From Chimonanthus salicifolius (Eukaryota; Streptophyta; Magnoliopsida; Laurales; Calycanthaceae), in the NCBI GenBank assembly GCA_013350335.1, contig CM023535.1, positions 25,140,617-25,204,616 of the forward strand: DNA of 64,000 nucleotides, read 5' to 3'. Position numbers and translations under genes: made by a program. Positions 12,501 through 25,226 of the stretch are shown piece by piece (the first letter of the stretch is position 1; every line of letters starts with the position of its first letter). The notes beneath the pieces are model-generated. The model saw only the letters and a program-made list of their open reading frames with translations. It was not told where the DNA came from and made no database searches.

Positions 12501-14226
12501 TTAGGTTGAATGTCTCGTGCATCCTCCCACCCGAAACTGGCAATCATGCCTTGAACAACTGCGTCACCGCGAACAACACTAGCCATTGGACTGAAGGTTA
12601 GACTCAATCGGCTAGCAAAATCAATACCCGTCAATGATCGACCAGATACCCTTCTGTCGAAACAATCTATATTGACTCTGTGGGCTGATAACCAGTCCAT
12701 GCCCAAAATTATATCAAAGCCGGTCATATTCACCACTAATAAGTCAAATTCCAACTCTAAATCACCAATAGTCATAATGCAGGTTTTGCACACTTTATCA
12801 ACTACTGTCTCCCGTCCCAACGGGGAAGTGACTCGCAAGGGTGTGCTAACTAACTCTGTCTTAAGTCCCAGAAGATGTGCAAACCAAGATGCAATAAATG
12901 AATGTGATGCACCAGAATAAAAAAGAACATGTGCCCAAGAACTATAAAAAGCTAAGATACCATGCATAACTGGGGTGTCAGCAGTCTCTCCAACATGAGG
13001 AATAGCAGCCAACATCCTGCTAGAAGCACCACGGCGCTGATGGCCTCTGCCTCTGCCTCGACCTGACCTCTGAGAACTAGCTGCTGATGCCTGTGGAACT
13101 TGTCTCTGGGCAATGATAAATGCTGCTCTCGTTGTCTGCTGGGGAACTACTGCCCGACTAGCACCTGCACTTTGAGGACAATTTCTGGAAATATGTCCTT
13201 CCTTCTTACAATTAAAGCAAACTCGCTTTTCAGGCCCAGACCTCTGATAACATGATTTAGCTGTATGCCCTTTTCTGCCACAAATTTGGCACTCAACCAT
13301 GTTAGTCCCGGTCTCGTCATCTCGCCCTGCAGATTGCTTCTGCTGATTGAAAGATCCGCGAGACTGATAGGGCCCAAATTTCTTCTTGCTCTTATTGTTC
13401 TTCCCATGGCGGAACACTCTATGTTCGCTCTCTGAAGGCGGCTGCACCTGCACTGTCCCCATCCGTCGTACAGTAGCCTCGGCTAGAAAAGCTCGGTCCA
13501 CAACCTCCGCAAATGTGGGCAACCGGAGAAGTGTGACTTGACTCATGATGCTTGGATGAAGGCCTTGCTCAAACCTGCTGGCCTTGGCATTGTCATCTAC
13601 TACAATATTTGGTGCAAAGCGCGACAATTCATTGAATCGTGCTAAATACTGAGACACTGACATATCTCCTTGTGTCAACACCAGAACTCATTCAACTTTG
13701 CTTCCTTGATGATATTAGGGAAGTATTGAGCTAGGAACATCTTTCTAAATCCTTCCCAAGTGATACTCTTGCCTGTCTGAGCCATTTTCATTGTCTTCCA
13801 CCAATGGCGAGCCTCGCCTCCCAACTAAAAAGAGGCAAACTTGACACGTGTAGCATCATCTTCAATATCCATGGCGTCAAAGATCATCTCAATACTTTCT
13901 AACCACTCTTCTGCAGCTAGAGGATTAGGGTCGGCCATGAACATCGAGGGAGACTGTTTCTTAAAGTCACAAAATGCCACAGGTGCCCGGTGTTGGGGAA
14001 CTGAGTTCACCTCTGTATCTGCTTGAGTTTCTTTTTGAGTGTTTCTGGCTACACTCACATCCATATCGGCGGCCTGTTTCGCTAAGGCCTCTTGTACTCG
14101 ACGTTCGACTTCAGCTTGGATGACCGCTTCTCTAGCAGTGGCCTCTGCTTCCGCACGAGCCTCATCATTGAGCTCGGGGTTGGGGTTTGGGTTGGTGTTG
14201 TTGATAGTGCTCTTGCCCTTGGCCAT
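9581..14226 (-). pseudogene. gag-pol polyprotein of unit 1 (Tekay-like), multiply broken
   Basis: Order on the minus strand: gag from ATG 14226, two CCHC knuckles, protease, RT (FIDDILIYS), RNase H (DASSVGLG), integrase with HHCC and the D-D-E blocks (MDFITG, SDRDPRF, QSERTIQILEDML), and a chromodomain-like tail ending at 9581 (IPLVKVEWRHRGAENTTWELES). Compared with unit 2 the breaks are: nonsense at 13825-13827, a one-base loss near 13685, a frameshift near 12145, nonsense at 11577-11579, frameshifts near 11090 and 10075, and a stop near 9830. The protease motif reads FYSGAS rather than FDSGAS (codon 12917-12919). It cannot make a working polyprotein. Confidence 0.92.
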
Positions 14227-14423
14227 TCTCTGAAAGATTTAACAATCATATCAGTATTGGCCAAACTCATACATAATAGGGCATCGAATCCATAATACAA
14301 CAACCAACCAAGCAATCATACATCCACACCCAATAACATAATATCAACAAGGTCAAACATTGTTCACCCTAGACGGTTGGTGGTCGACTCCACACACACA
14401 GTCCGTAGGGGAAAACGAACCTG

Positions 14424-14435
14424 GCTCTGATACCA
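14424..14435 (-). other. Primer-binding site, unit 1
   Basis: Minus strand TGGTATCAGAGC, complementary to the 3' end of initiator tRNA-Met, lies three bases from LTR B. Confidence 0.9.
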
Positions 14436-14438
14436 AAA

Positions 14439-17051
14439 TGTCACGCCCCAACCCAAAATCGACACGTGACGCAGAAAATTTTTCATTTCTCCAAATACAC
14501 CAAATAAATAATAGTTACAAGTGAGAATCACACATGTTAACACACAATAATAATTTCATATCTTTTTAGGGATGTAAGATTCCTATAAAAACTGAACTAT
14601 TGGGCCAATCATAGCCTCTACAATTAATCCACCTGTTCAACATAGTAAAAGAATGTACAACCCTTCACATCCAACCACAATAGATATTACCTTCTCAAAG
14701 TTTAGAAGGTTCAAATAAGTTTTCAAAACATTAAACATATTTTCAATGATAATTATACATGGTTTATCTTCTAACTTAACAAAAAAATACACATAACCAT
14801 GTAACCAAAATGACAAAATCTCAAAATGACAGTCAAGTGAGTGTTAGATCAACAAGGTATGTAGTCTATAGACGTCCTCTTGGTCCCTCGGACCCCGCCG
14901 GAACAATGGTACCTGAAATTGCAAGGAGTTGAGCATAAACAAGCTCAATGAGGAAATACATGCATGCTACACACTAACGAGCTCACAACATATAATGTAT
15001 GTAATGGAGGATGTAATCCATATTGTGCTACGTAATCATATTACCACATCATCATTATGGGAACTACTCCCCTCTTAAAAGAATTTTACAATGGGACGGG
15101 TGGTCATCACAAGCAATATACCTCAACTCCGAACATGACTTAGGGCCCGCGACTTACTAAGCGGGTGACTCACGCATAGCGTGTCCATGTCAACCTCGCC
15201 CTGCGTCCCTTCACCTCATGTATGATTCAGTCAAATTCTAAGGTAGTCAAATCACGACTTACGGAGCTAACACCATCCCCCATAGGATGAATGTATATCT
15301 AGCCCTGCGTATCCAAGCACATCTGAAGTGCTAAATAGCCGTGAGAGCGCCCTACAACTCATAACATGTGAGGGACCTACTCCTCAACGGCAACCCTACG
15401 AGACCCAGTCTTTGTAGCCGATGCCACCATCCCAATAAGAATACTAAGATAATATCGTTTTCATTGTCATCCCAACCCCCTCAAAGGAATTGAGTATTCA
15501 CATTAGTAGGAATTCCAAATGGGGTAAGGTTCACTTTACTACCCCGTGATCCATTCTCACCATAGCATCATTAAATTGTTCATGGCCAATAAGTACATAT
15601 TTCCTAACTCACTAAAATTAACCTATCTTAGGTTAGATGTGAGTACACAATACACATGAATATCAACCTCAATATAGATGAGCTCTCAAACACACCAAAC
15701 TCATACAAACACCCTTAAGCAAAGCATGATAATATACATAACCGATTTCATAAGTTCATACATTTAAATTCGTCTTATTTAGATTAGTCTTAAGAGGAGA
15801 GTAATCTCCTATGCTTGGGACACTCAATTGGACCTACACAACCTCTATTACATCATCCTTGCAATTTGGGTCCAATATTCATCCAACCCATGGTGATTAG
15901 CACAATTTGCCCCATAATTCTTCCTTTTAAAATCAAATCCACATTTCATTATCAAACAACCAAATAGCCCTCCATAGGGTCCATTTCCATTCAATACCTT
16001 ATAATCATCATCATTGCACATAATGCAAAAATAGCAACACCATGTATCATAAAAATATTATCTCTAATTAAATATTTACATCTATCATAAATATCACATC
16101 ATCATACATTTAATTATAAAAATGCATATAAGGATCTCTAAAAAGCATAGAAATCTCTAAATATCCAAATAAGTGGGTAGCTTTCCTCACCTTAAGTTTT
16201 TATGAGGTGCCGGGTTGATTTTCGACTTGATCGGATTAGGGGGCTCTAATCAACATAAAAACACAAATAAAACTCATTTAGTGCATTATTCTAAGCCCAA
16301 CTAGTGTTTAAAAGCAAAACCCCCAAATTATTTGTCCCCATTTGGATTTTAGAGCAACTCCATGCAAGCTCAAGCTTAGGAGAAACCCCAAATTTCTCCA
16401 ACCTTGGTGCTCCAAATCATCCACATACGAGATTTCCCCCAAATTTTACTTTTCCATAGTCCATAACTCATTTTCCCTCATTATCCATACCCAAGCAAAA
16501 CCCCAAATTAGAAAATCCTAATTTATTCCATGGGGTTCTCTCCAAACAAAACCCATTGACCATTTCAAGTGTCATTCTCACTACATCCCATAAAAGCCCC
16601 ATCAAAAAAGAGGAATGAGAGTGAGAAGAGATGAAAACCTTACCTTGAAGAAGAGAAAATCCACTCAAAAGGAAGCTTGGGATGAGATTTCTTCACTTCC
16701 ACACATGCTAGGGTTGAGAAGATGGTGAAGAAAGGGAAGGCAAGCACATGCATCGGTTGATGTGGAGGAGTTTCGGAAAAAGAGATAAAAGGGAAGTGAA
16801 ATAAAAGTAAAGGGTGTAGGAGTTGGGGGTTTTAAACACCCCAACCTAAAAATATCATTTTGTCGGTCGGTTCGACTCCACCAAAATCAAATAAAGTAAA
16901 AACTTATTTTAATTTTTATTTTCCAACTCTTTTCTGACGGGGTACTATCTACAGGCCACGTGTGCTTAGGTGGGACCCTCAGATGCACCTCACACGTGAA
17001 ATCCCTAATATTACATCATAAATCTATTAATTGAAGGGCCAGGCCATTACA
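14439..17051 (-). repeat. LTR B (shared middle LTR, 2613 bp)
   Basis: It serves as 5' LTR of unit 1 and 3' LTR of unit 2. Relative to A and C it lacks about 26 bp near 14583 and about 8 bp near 16350, which makes it the shortest copy. No separate target duplication flanks it. Confidence 0.9.
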
Positions 17052-17064
17052 TCCTACCCCCCTT
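17052..17064 (-). other. Polypurine tract, unit 2
   Basis: Same AAGGGGGGTAGGA tract as unit 1, directly upstream of LTR B on the minus strand. Confidence 0.85.
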
Positions 17065-17096
17065 AAAATAAATTTTGTCCTCGAAATTTAAAACAA

Positions 17097-18433
17097 TCAA
17101 TAAATCAAACCTGAAGGATCGAAAAGTTGTGGGTACAGCTCCCTAATCGTGGACTCAAGCTCCCACGTGGCGTTCTCAGCTCCACGATGTCTCCATTCAA
17201 CTTTGACAAAAGGAATGGCCCGTTGTCTGAGTTTCTTGAATGCAGTCCCTGAAATTTTGATGGGACCTTCTTCGAACGTTACATCCTCATCGAGTTCCAC
17301 GTCAGTCCAATTAATCACATGTGCTGGATCAGGTATATATTTTCGAAGCATCGACACATGAAATACATTGTGGATTCGGGCAAGTTGTGGAGGCAATGCC
17401 AGCCGATAAGCCACCTCACCGATCCGTTCTAGAATCTGAAATGGGCCTATGAACCTAGGGGACAACTTTCCCTTGCGCCCAAAACGCCTTACCCCATGCC
17501 GTGGGGACGCCTGTAAGAATACATGATCGCCAACAGCGAATTCTAAGGGTCGTCGCCTACGGTCTGCATAACTCTTTTGGTGACTCTGCGCTGTCAATAT
17601 GCGTTGTCTGATAATTGCGACCTGATCAGATGTTTGTCTTACCATGTCGGGGCCTAGCAAGGTTTTATCTCCCACTTCTGACCAACACAAAGGAGATCGA
17701 CACGGTCTCCCATATAATGCCTCATAAGGGGCCATCTGAATACTTGATTGGTAGCTGTTGTTGTACACAAATTCTACCAGGGGTAAGTGTTCTTCCCAAT
17801 TCCCTCCTAAGTCCATTACACATGCACGTAGCATATCTTCTAGAATCTGGATGGTCCTCTCTGACTGACCGTCGGTTTGTGGATGGTATGCTGTACTAAA
17901 ACATAACTGAGTTCCTAATTCCCTCTGCAAACTCTGCCAGAATCTTGAAATAAACCTTGGATCTCTGTCTGAAACAATAGACACTGGTACCCCGTGACGA
18001 GCCACAACATACTTGATGTACAACTTACTCAGTGTTTCCATCGAGTCTGTCACCTTCATGGGTATAAAGTGGGCTGATTTGGTCAATCGATCCACAATCA
18101 CCCAAATTGAATCTTGCCCCCTAGGTGACCTTGGTAAACCTGTTATAAAATCCATGGTAACGTGTTCCCATTTCCATTGTGATACTGGAAGGTTCTGCAT
18201 TTCTCTGCCAGGCTTTTGGTGTTCAGCCTTAACTTGCTGACATGTCAAACATTGACGGACACACTTAGCCACATCCCGTTTCAAACCTTTCCATCAGAAT
18301 TGTCATCTGATATTCTGATACATCTTATTACGACCTGGGTGTACAGCAAATCGAGAATGATGAAATTGGCAAAGTACCTCATCTCTACACTGGTCTGTAG
18401 TTGGTACAAACAGTCGCCCCTGAAGGGTCAACC
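17097..18433 (-). pseudogene. Integrase and chromodomain portion of unit 2 pol
   Basis: The open stretch 18284-17097 (395 codons) covers most of integrase (CLTCQQ of the zinc domain, MDFITG, SDRDPRF, QSERTIQILEDML), the GPFQILERIGEVAYRL connector and the chromodomain-like end IPFVKVEWRHRGAENATWELES. Just upstream, between about 18310 and 18285, two in-frame TGA codons replace an Arg and a Trp of the zinc-binding region (compare NIRRQFWWKG in unit 1). The N-terminal part lies beyond the solo LTR inserted at 18439-21701. Confidence 0.9.
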
Positions 18434-19256
18434 CACCATGTAATACCCTGCCCCAGATTAGGCGTGTTTTAGCTTAATTTTCGTGTTTAACCTGTTGATC
18501 TCGAGGTTTTCAGTCAAGGCTTTGAGGAAAGCCCAAGCGAGGCCCAATCTGAGCTCGTGAACTCAGAGATCCAGCCCGTTCAGCTGGAGGGGTATTTTGA
18601 TAATTTACCACTTGTTGTGTATATCTTTTTATAAATTGTGTGATTTTGTGAATATTATTGGTGAATAATGTTCTCCTTAATGAAGGATTTACATTTCTGA
18701 TTTTAAAATAAAATTATTTTCTGAAAATGATATTTAAAGATCGCCCGTCGGAATCCCGAAAGGGAGTTTTAATTATTTTCAATAATTTCGAAAAAGAAAT
18801 AAATTTTGAAAATAGTATTTGGTGTTAGACCATTTTCAGAATGATCTAGATATTTCATTTCACTTGAAAATGAGGTTTATAAAATATTTATTTTTACATT
18901 TATTTAATTAAGAAATTATGGGTAAAATATGATTTTTTGTTTAAATCAAGGGTTTTTATTGAGAGATAAAATCTGAAATTTTTATGGTGACCTAGGTTTT
19001 TAAAACCCAACCCATTGGTAAGGTTGGATCAGGTTTTTGAGTTTTTAATTTGTCATTTCTTGTTTTAAAATCCAATTTTCTTAAAATAAGGCCCTTTCTG
19101 CAAATTGGAAAATATTTGGGGACTGATCTGCAAAAGCAGAGCAGCCTGCACACGCCATGCAGCGTGCACTGGCCGCTCGGCCCGTTTTTCGGCGGTGATG
19201 ATCATCTCCCGTCGTCCTGTCCCATCGGATTCAGCCGATTTTCTGGCTGGAAAACC

Positions 19257-19264
19257 TATAAATT
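19257..19264 (+). promoter_or_regulatory. TATA box of the solo LTR
   Basis: TATAAATT occupies the same place as TATAAAAA in the related LTRs at 31273-31280 and 39747-39754, and matches the minus-strand TATAAATT of the LTR at 57392-60587. Confidence 0.55.
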
Positions 19265-19760
19265 CAGCCTCTTTCAGTCGGTTTCAACTCCCAGCAAATC
19301 CTTTGCATTTCTCTTCTCCCTCTCTGTTCTCTGTATTTCAAATAGAAACCTGCTGTGCTTCTATTTTTCCAGTAACAGTAAGCTTAGTGGGAGATTTTCC
19401 AAAGATCCGAATTTCAGACCAGGAACCGAAACCAAGGTATCCATTGCATTCCTTTTTAAATTCTAACCGATTTAGAATCAAACAAAACTGATTTTGACCC
19501 TGTTTTGATGGAGAAAAACCTATTTTAAATTCTAAGGAAAATGGGTTTCATGTACCCGTGAGGATTTGACCTTAAAATCAGATGACCCTTCGAGCTTTTG
19601 AGCTCCAAACCTCTCCCTATGCAAAGAGGACTTCCAGAGGAGTCCATCAGACCAGACGGATGTGAAAACCGAATCTGGGAAGCCCTCCCTTTCTGGAATC
19701 GTATTTGAGTGTATTTCCGCCTTGACTGTCTGCCGTTGCAGATAGTTGGAGAAGACGACT

Positions 19761-20143
19761 CTCGGAAGGTCCGAGAGCCGATCTTCGGACGGTCCGAGCC
19801 TTGACCCTCGGACGTTCTGAGCTTCACCTGAAGCCCAGTCCGCCCGAGGCGAGCCAAGCCTCTCTCGGATGCACCGAGCCGTGCTCGGAAGGACCGAGCC
19901 CAGCTCGGAAGGACCGAACCCCATCGGAAGGTCCAAGGCCTGTCTTCGGACGTTCTGAGCCTTATTGACCCACCGAGACTTCTGTTTTCTGTTTTTTCTA
20001 TTTCAGATGGACTTCGGACGGTCCGAGACCCAGTCTTCGGACGATCCAAAGTCAGGCCCCAAGTTCCGAGGCCAGTAACTCAGTTTAGAGTCGTTCGGAT
20101 GATCCGAAGCCACTGCACCCTGTTCCGAGGTGATGTTCCGAGG
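19761..20143. repeat. Palindromic repeat array, TCGGACGGTCCGA type
   Basis: More than ten copies of an imperfect palindrome (CTCGGAAGGTCCGAG, TTCGGACGGTCCGAG, CTCGGAAGGACCGAG and variants) are spaced irregularly. They follow a degraded CTGTCTGC..GCAGA hairpin. The related LTR at 57392-60587 has the same type in the same place. The LTRs at 30461 and 38963 have AT-rich tandem repeats there instead. Confidence 0.85.
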
Positions 20144-21706
20144 GACTCATTTTGAAAATGATATAATATTGTTGGAATATTGTTTTTGTCTAAAATTGGT
20201 GATTATTTAATTGTTATGATTTATACCCCCCCTTGTTAATTAAAATTGTACTAACCCTTTTTCCTCTTATTATTTATAATGTAAATACTATTGTATACGC
20301 TTTCAGTCCGACACTAGTCGGGAACTGAGTGATTCACTTTCAGGACGACACTATAGTCGGGCACTGAGTGACCTCGAGGCCTACTCAAAATGTCAGCTCT
20401 GGTCCTATCCAGAAGACAACCGAGAAGTGACCCGAGGATCTAGACCTTACTCAATAAGTCAATCTGGTCAATGCCCAGAAGACAATATGAGTTTGGACTG
20501 AGCCCCTTTTATTATTATATTATTATCTTGTGGATGATTTAAAAAGGCTAGAAACCAAGTAGGAGACTCATTTCTATGAACCCTGGATATTTTGTGGGAA
20601 AACGTGTGATTTTCAAATACTATGTATATGTACGTATCTGATATGTATATTGATTGTGCACTTGTATGTTGTTTGACAGAGACCGCGAAACCACACGATC
20701 ACGGTGAGGGAACTTAACTCTGCAGATTTTGTAAACAGGTGTTATATTGAGCAATGAGTGGTTTCGGTTTTGATGAACCCACTCATGTGCCTATACATGA
20801 TGCACTATGGTAAGAGTGCTGTGATGATTTGATATTACGGTGTTGACCGTATGTGTATGCAAGACTGCTTCCACGTACCTGGGCTATTGAACCAATATCG
20901 GCCATATGAGAGATGGTTTATGTCTACTGGACCATGGGCGGACCATGCTGTCGTCAGTTGCTGACTTGAGGGTGTCAGTATCGGCTAAGTTTAAGAGCCG
21001 GAGATGTACTTGCAAGGATGTATTTTGACCGTGTCGGGACTTAATACTGGTCTCAGTGTAGTCGGCAGGCGTTACGGTCGATAATGACAGTGATTGATAG
21101 TTTGATGATGATTATTATCTTATTTGAGATTATGCTTACTGTTATCAAGCATGTGATATTAAACTGTTGCTAACCTGTTTTACTATTTACTTAATGTGCA
21201 TTGTTAATTATCCTTCACTGGGCTAGTTAGCTCACACCACTCACCTTTCAGGCGATGAACCCGAGGAGGAGGACCCTCTCTTTCAGGCTTAGGGCGTTTG
21301 AGCTAAAGCAGTGTTTTGGGATTTCCCCCGGAGGGGAATGCCCTGATCCTTTCTGTTGGTTCTTGGAACCGTTGTCCTTTATTAAGTACCGGATGTGGTA
21401 CTTAATTTATGTTTAAATGTTGTAATAGGCTATGTTGCCTTTTGAGACAATGTTATGAATGATTAATCAATGTTTTGTAAGGGTGAATTAATGGTTGATT
21501 TTGTTTACGCTATGTGTTGTTATCGCTTTGTCTATGGGGCAGGCATATGGTACATGTTTGAGTCCACTTGACGGGCTAATGTGTAACCGCTGGGCCTAAC
21601 TGTTGATCCGGCCCAGTAAGAATGCTTGTGGTTCAGTTTATCTTCAAAAAAAAAAAAAATCAGTCGTGTTCCGGGCCCACCGGTCGGGTCGGGGTGTGAC
21701 ACACCA

Positions 21707-22926
21707 TCTGATCTAACTGCCCAACCAACATGGCCTTGTCCTTGAAGCACTCTCTGTCTCAAATCTGTAGCCAATGGGTCAACTCGTTGTGCTTTTAGTA
21801 CCTTATCTACCAACATCGGCTGTACAACTAAATTCTGCATCCAAATTGAGTTACCATGCTCAACCCACTGCACGTCATAATCTGATGCCGTCTCAAGCAT
21901 CTGCCATAGTCCCATCCCTAGGCTAGCCACTATACCTCGGGATTTGCGGCTCAATGCATCGACCACAACATTGGCCTTACCAGGGTGGTACGAGATCAGG
22001 AAGTCATAATCTTCCAAAAACTCTACCCAACGCCATTGTCTCATATTCAAGTCCTTTTGGGTGAATAGGTACTTAAGACTCTTATGATCGGATAACACTT
22101 CGAATCTTTCACCATATAGATAATGTCGCCAAACCTTAAGTGCGCACACCACTGCGGCCAGCTCAAGATCATGCACGGGATAGTTCTTTTCATGAGGTTT
22201 TAATTGTCGGGATCCATAGGCTACCACTCGGTTGTCTTGCATCAATACACAACCTAAACCGACTGAGGAGGCATCACAATAGACAACATAGCCACGACCT
22301 GTCTCTGGCACCACTAACACTGGAGAGGTGGCCAAACTCTCCTTCAAACTGGTGAAGGCTTGTTGGCATGCATCATCCCATTCAAAGGCGACTCCTTTAC
22401 GTGTCAGTCTTGTCAAAGGTGCCGCTAAACTGGAGAAGTCCTTGACGAACCGGCGATAATAACCTGCTAACCCCAAGAAACTGTGGATCTCTGACACATT
22501 CCACGGTCTTTCCCAACTCACAATTGCCTCTATCTTGGAAGGGTCTACTACCACACCATCTGCTGAAATCACATGTCCTAGAAACTGCACCTCTCTCTGC
22601 CAAAATTCACATTTGCTGAGTTTTGCATACAACTTATTATCTAGCAAGGTTTGTAACACTATACGCAAGTGTTGTTCGTGCTCGGCCTCTGTCGCTGAAT
22701 AAATCAAAATATCATCTATGAACACCTCCACAAATCTGTCCAAATATGGCTGGAAGATACGATTCATCAAATTCATGAAAGTGGCTGGTGCATTAGTCAA
22801 CCCGAAGGGCATCACAACAAACTCAAACTGACCAAACCGGGTACAAAAGGCGGTTTTCTGAATATCACTCTCCCTCACCCTCAACTGGTGATAACCGGAC
22901 TGGAGGTCTATTTTAGAGAAGTATTT
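21707..22926 (-). pseudogene. RT, RNase H and integrase start of unit 2 pol
   Basis: This frame continues the gag-protease ORF after one TGA (22927-22929) and stays open to the solo LTR insertion. It holds KYFSKIDL and [31 protein letters not shown], the RNase H start ([36 protein letters not shown]) and the linker to integrase. Apart from the shared TGA and the insertion it has no break of its own. Confidence 0.9.
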
Positions 22927-22929
22927 AGC

Positions 22930-25014
22930 TCATCTCAACTGATCGAAGAGATCATCGATTCTGGGCAATGGGTATTTGTTCTTGACTGTCACCCAGTTCA
23001 ACTTCCGGTAGTCAATGCACATTCTCATAGTACCATCCCTCTTCTTGACTAAGAAAGCCGGCGCGCCCCAAGGAGAAGCACTAGGGCAAATAAAACCGAT
23101 AGAAGAAAGCTCTGTAATCTGAGTCTTTAACTCTCTTAACTCAGTCGGTGCCATGCGGTATGGAGTAATAGAAATGGGTGAGGTGCCGGGCATCAACTCT
23201 ATAACAAATTCTACCTCTCGATGTGGAGGCAATTCTGTTAGCCGCTCAGGAAACACATCTGGAAAATCTCGTACCACTCGAGGCATATTAGGTTGAATGT
23301 CTCGTGCATCCTCCCACCCCAAACTGGCAATCATGCCTTGAACAACTGCGTCACCGCGAACAACACTAGCCATTGGACTGAAGGTTAGACTCAATCGGCT
23401 AGCAAAATCAATACCCGTCAATGATCGACCAGATACCCTTCTGTCGAAACAATCTATATTGACTCTGTGGGCTGATAACCAGTCCATGCCCAAAATTATA
23501 TCAAAGCCGGTCATATTCACCACTAATAAGTCAAATTCCAACTCTAAATCACCAATAGTCATAATGCAGGTTTTGCATACTTTATCAACTACTGTCTCCG
23601 GTCCCAGCGGGGCAGTGACTCGCAAGGGTGTGCTAACTAACTCTGTCTTAAGTCCCAGAAGATGTGCAAACCAAGATGCAATAAATGAATGTGATGCACC
23701 AGAATAAAAAAGAACATGTGCCCAAGAACTATAAAAAGCTAAGATACCATTCATAACTGGGGTGTCAGCAGTCTCTCCAACATGAGGAATAGCAGCCAAC
23801 ATCCTGCTAGAAGCACCACAGCGCTGATGGCCTCTGCCTCTGCCTCGACCTGACCTCTGAGAACTAGCTGTTGATGCCTGTGGAACTTGTCTCTGGGCAA
23901 TGATAAATGATGCTCTCGTTGTTTGCTGGGGAACTACTGCCCGACTAGCACCTGCACTTTGAGGACAATTTCTGGAAATATGTCCTTCCTTCTTACAATG
24001 AAAGCAAACTTGCTTTTCAGGCCAAGACCTCTGATAACATGATTTAGCTGTATGCACTTTTCTGCCACAAATTTGGCACTCAACCATGTTAGTCCCGGTC
24101 TCGTCATCTCGCCCTGCAGATTGCTTCTGCTGATTGAAAGATCCGCGAGACTGATAGGGCCCAAATTTCTTCTTGCTCTTATTGTTCTTCCCATGGCGGA
24201 ACACTCTATGTTCGCTCTCTGAAGGCGGCTGCACCTGCACTGTCCCCATCTGTCGTACAGTAGCCTCGGCTAGAAAAGCTCGGTCCACAACCTCCGCAAA
24301 TGTGGGCAACCGGAGAAGTGTAACTTGACTCATGATGCTTGGATGAAGGCCTTGCTCAAACCTGCGGGCCTTGACATTGTCATCTACTACAATATTTGGT
24401 GGAAAGCGCGACAATTCATTGAATCGTGCTAAATACTGAGACACTGACATATCTCCTTGTGTCAACACCAGAAACTCATTCAACTTTGCTTCCTTGATGA
24501 TATTAGAGAAGTATTGAGCTAGGAACATCTTTCTAAATCCTTCCCAAGTGATACTCTTGCCTGTCTGAGCCATTTTCATTGTCTTCCACCAATGGCGAGC
24601 CTCGCCTCCCAACTGAAAAGAGGCAAACTTGACGCGTGTAGCATCATCTTCAATATCCATGGCGTCAAAGATCATCTCAATACTTTCTAACCACTCTTCT
24701 GCAGCTAGAGGATTAGGGTCGGCCATGAACATCGAGGGAGACTGTTTCTTAAAGTCACAAAATGCCACAGGTGCCCGGTGTTGGGGAACCGAGTTCACCT
24801 CTGTATCTGCTTGAGTTTCTTTTTGAGTGTTTCTGACTACACTCACATCCATATCGGCGACCTGTTTCGCTAAGGCCTCTTTTACTCGACGTTCGACTTC
24901 AGCTTGGATGGCCGCTTCTCTAGCAGTGGCCTCTGTTTCCGCACGAGCCTCATCATTGAGCTCAGGGTTGGGGTTTGGGTTGGTGTTGTTGATAGTGCTC
25001 TTGCCCTTGGCCAT
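22930..25014 (-). CDS. gag-protease-RT start ORF of unit 2 (694 aa)
   Basis: Longest intact retroelement ORF here, from ATG 25014 about 200 bp after the primer-binding site. Residues 1-80 are an acidic and coiled N-terminus. The gag core spans about 85-260 ([15 protein letters not shown]). CCHC knuckles lie at 313-326 and 337-350. An Arg/Gly-rich linker is near 388-400. The aspartic-protease fold is at about 425-530. The RT entry is at 600-694 ([22 protein letters not shown]). Residue 437 is Tyr where the protease catalytic Asp belongs (FYSGAS, codon 23704-23706). The ORF ends at a TGA placed inside the RT that is also reflected in unit 1. It is translatable but probably cannot mature its products. 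Confidence 0.9.
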   Translation of the reverse strand: MAKGKSTINNTNPNPNPELNDEARAETEATAREAAIQAEVERRVKEALAKQVADMDVSVVRNTQKETQADTEVNSVPQHRAPVAFCDFKKQSPSMFMADPNPLAAEEWLESIEMIFDAMDIEDDATRVKFASFQLGGEARHWWKTMKMAQTGKSITWEGFRKMFLAQYFSNIIKEAKLNEFLVLTQGDMSVSQYLARFNELSRFPPNIVVDDNVKARRFEQGLHPSIMSQVTLLRLPTFAEVVDRAFLAEATVRQMGTVQVQPPSESEHRVFRHGKNNKSKKKFGPYQSRGSFNQQKQSAGRDDETGTNMVECQICGRKVHTAKSCYQRSWPEKQVCFHCKKEGHISRNCPQSAGASRAVVPQQTTRASFIIAQRQVPQASTASSQRSGRGRGRGHQRCGASSRMLAAIPHVGETADTPVMNGILAFYSSWAHVLFYSGASHSFIASWFAHLLGLKTELVSTPLRVTAPLGPETVVDKVCKTCIMTIGDLELEFDLLVVNMTGFDIILGMDWLSAHRVNIDCFDRRVSGRSLTGIDFASRLSLTFSPMASVVRGDAVVQGMIASLGWEDARDIQPNMPRVVRDFPDVFPERLTELPPHREVEFVIELMPGTSPISITPYRMAPTELRELKTQITELSSIGFICPSASPWGAPAFLVKKRDGTMRMCIDYRKLNWVTVKNKYPLPRIDDLFDQLR

Positions 25015-25211
25015 TCTCTGAAAGATTTAACAATCATATCAGTATTGGCCAAACTCATACATAATAGGGCATCGAATCCATAATACAACAACCAACCAAG
25101 CAATCATACATCCACACCCAATAACATAATATCAACAAGGTCAAACATTGTTCACCCTAGACGGTTGGTGGTCGACTCCACACACACAGTCCGTAGGGGA
25201 AAACGAACCTG

Positions 25212-25223
25212 GCTCTGATACCA
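25212..25223 (-). other. Primer-binding site, unit 2
   Basis: Minus strand TGGTATCAGAGC, three bases from LTR C, identical to unit 1. Confidence 0.9.
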
Positions 25224-25226
25224 AAA

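Larger units (their letters stand above)
18439..21701 (+). mobile_element. Solo LTR inserted in unit 2 integrase (3263 bp)
   Basis: Begins TGTAATACCCTGCCCC and ends GGGTGTGACA, flanked by a perfect 5-bp duplication CACCA (18434-18438 and 21702-21706). Unit 1 shows the uninterrupted site. It is homologous to the LTRs of the element at 30461-43817 but diverged, and no internal region remains. A TATA box (TATAAATT) lies at 19257-19264. A palindrome array lies about 500 bp further on. It is opposite in orientation to its host element. Confidence 0.92.

Noticed and set aside
19050..20049. ORFs of 128-174 codons on both strands of the solo LTR
   Set aside because: They lie in the LTR leader and palindrome array. 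Their length reflects GC-rich symmetric repeats, and homologous LTRs do not keep them.
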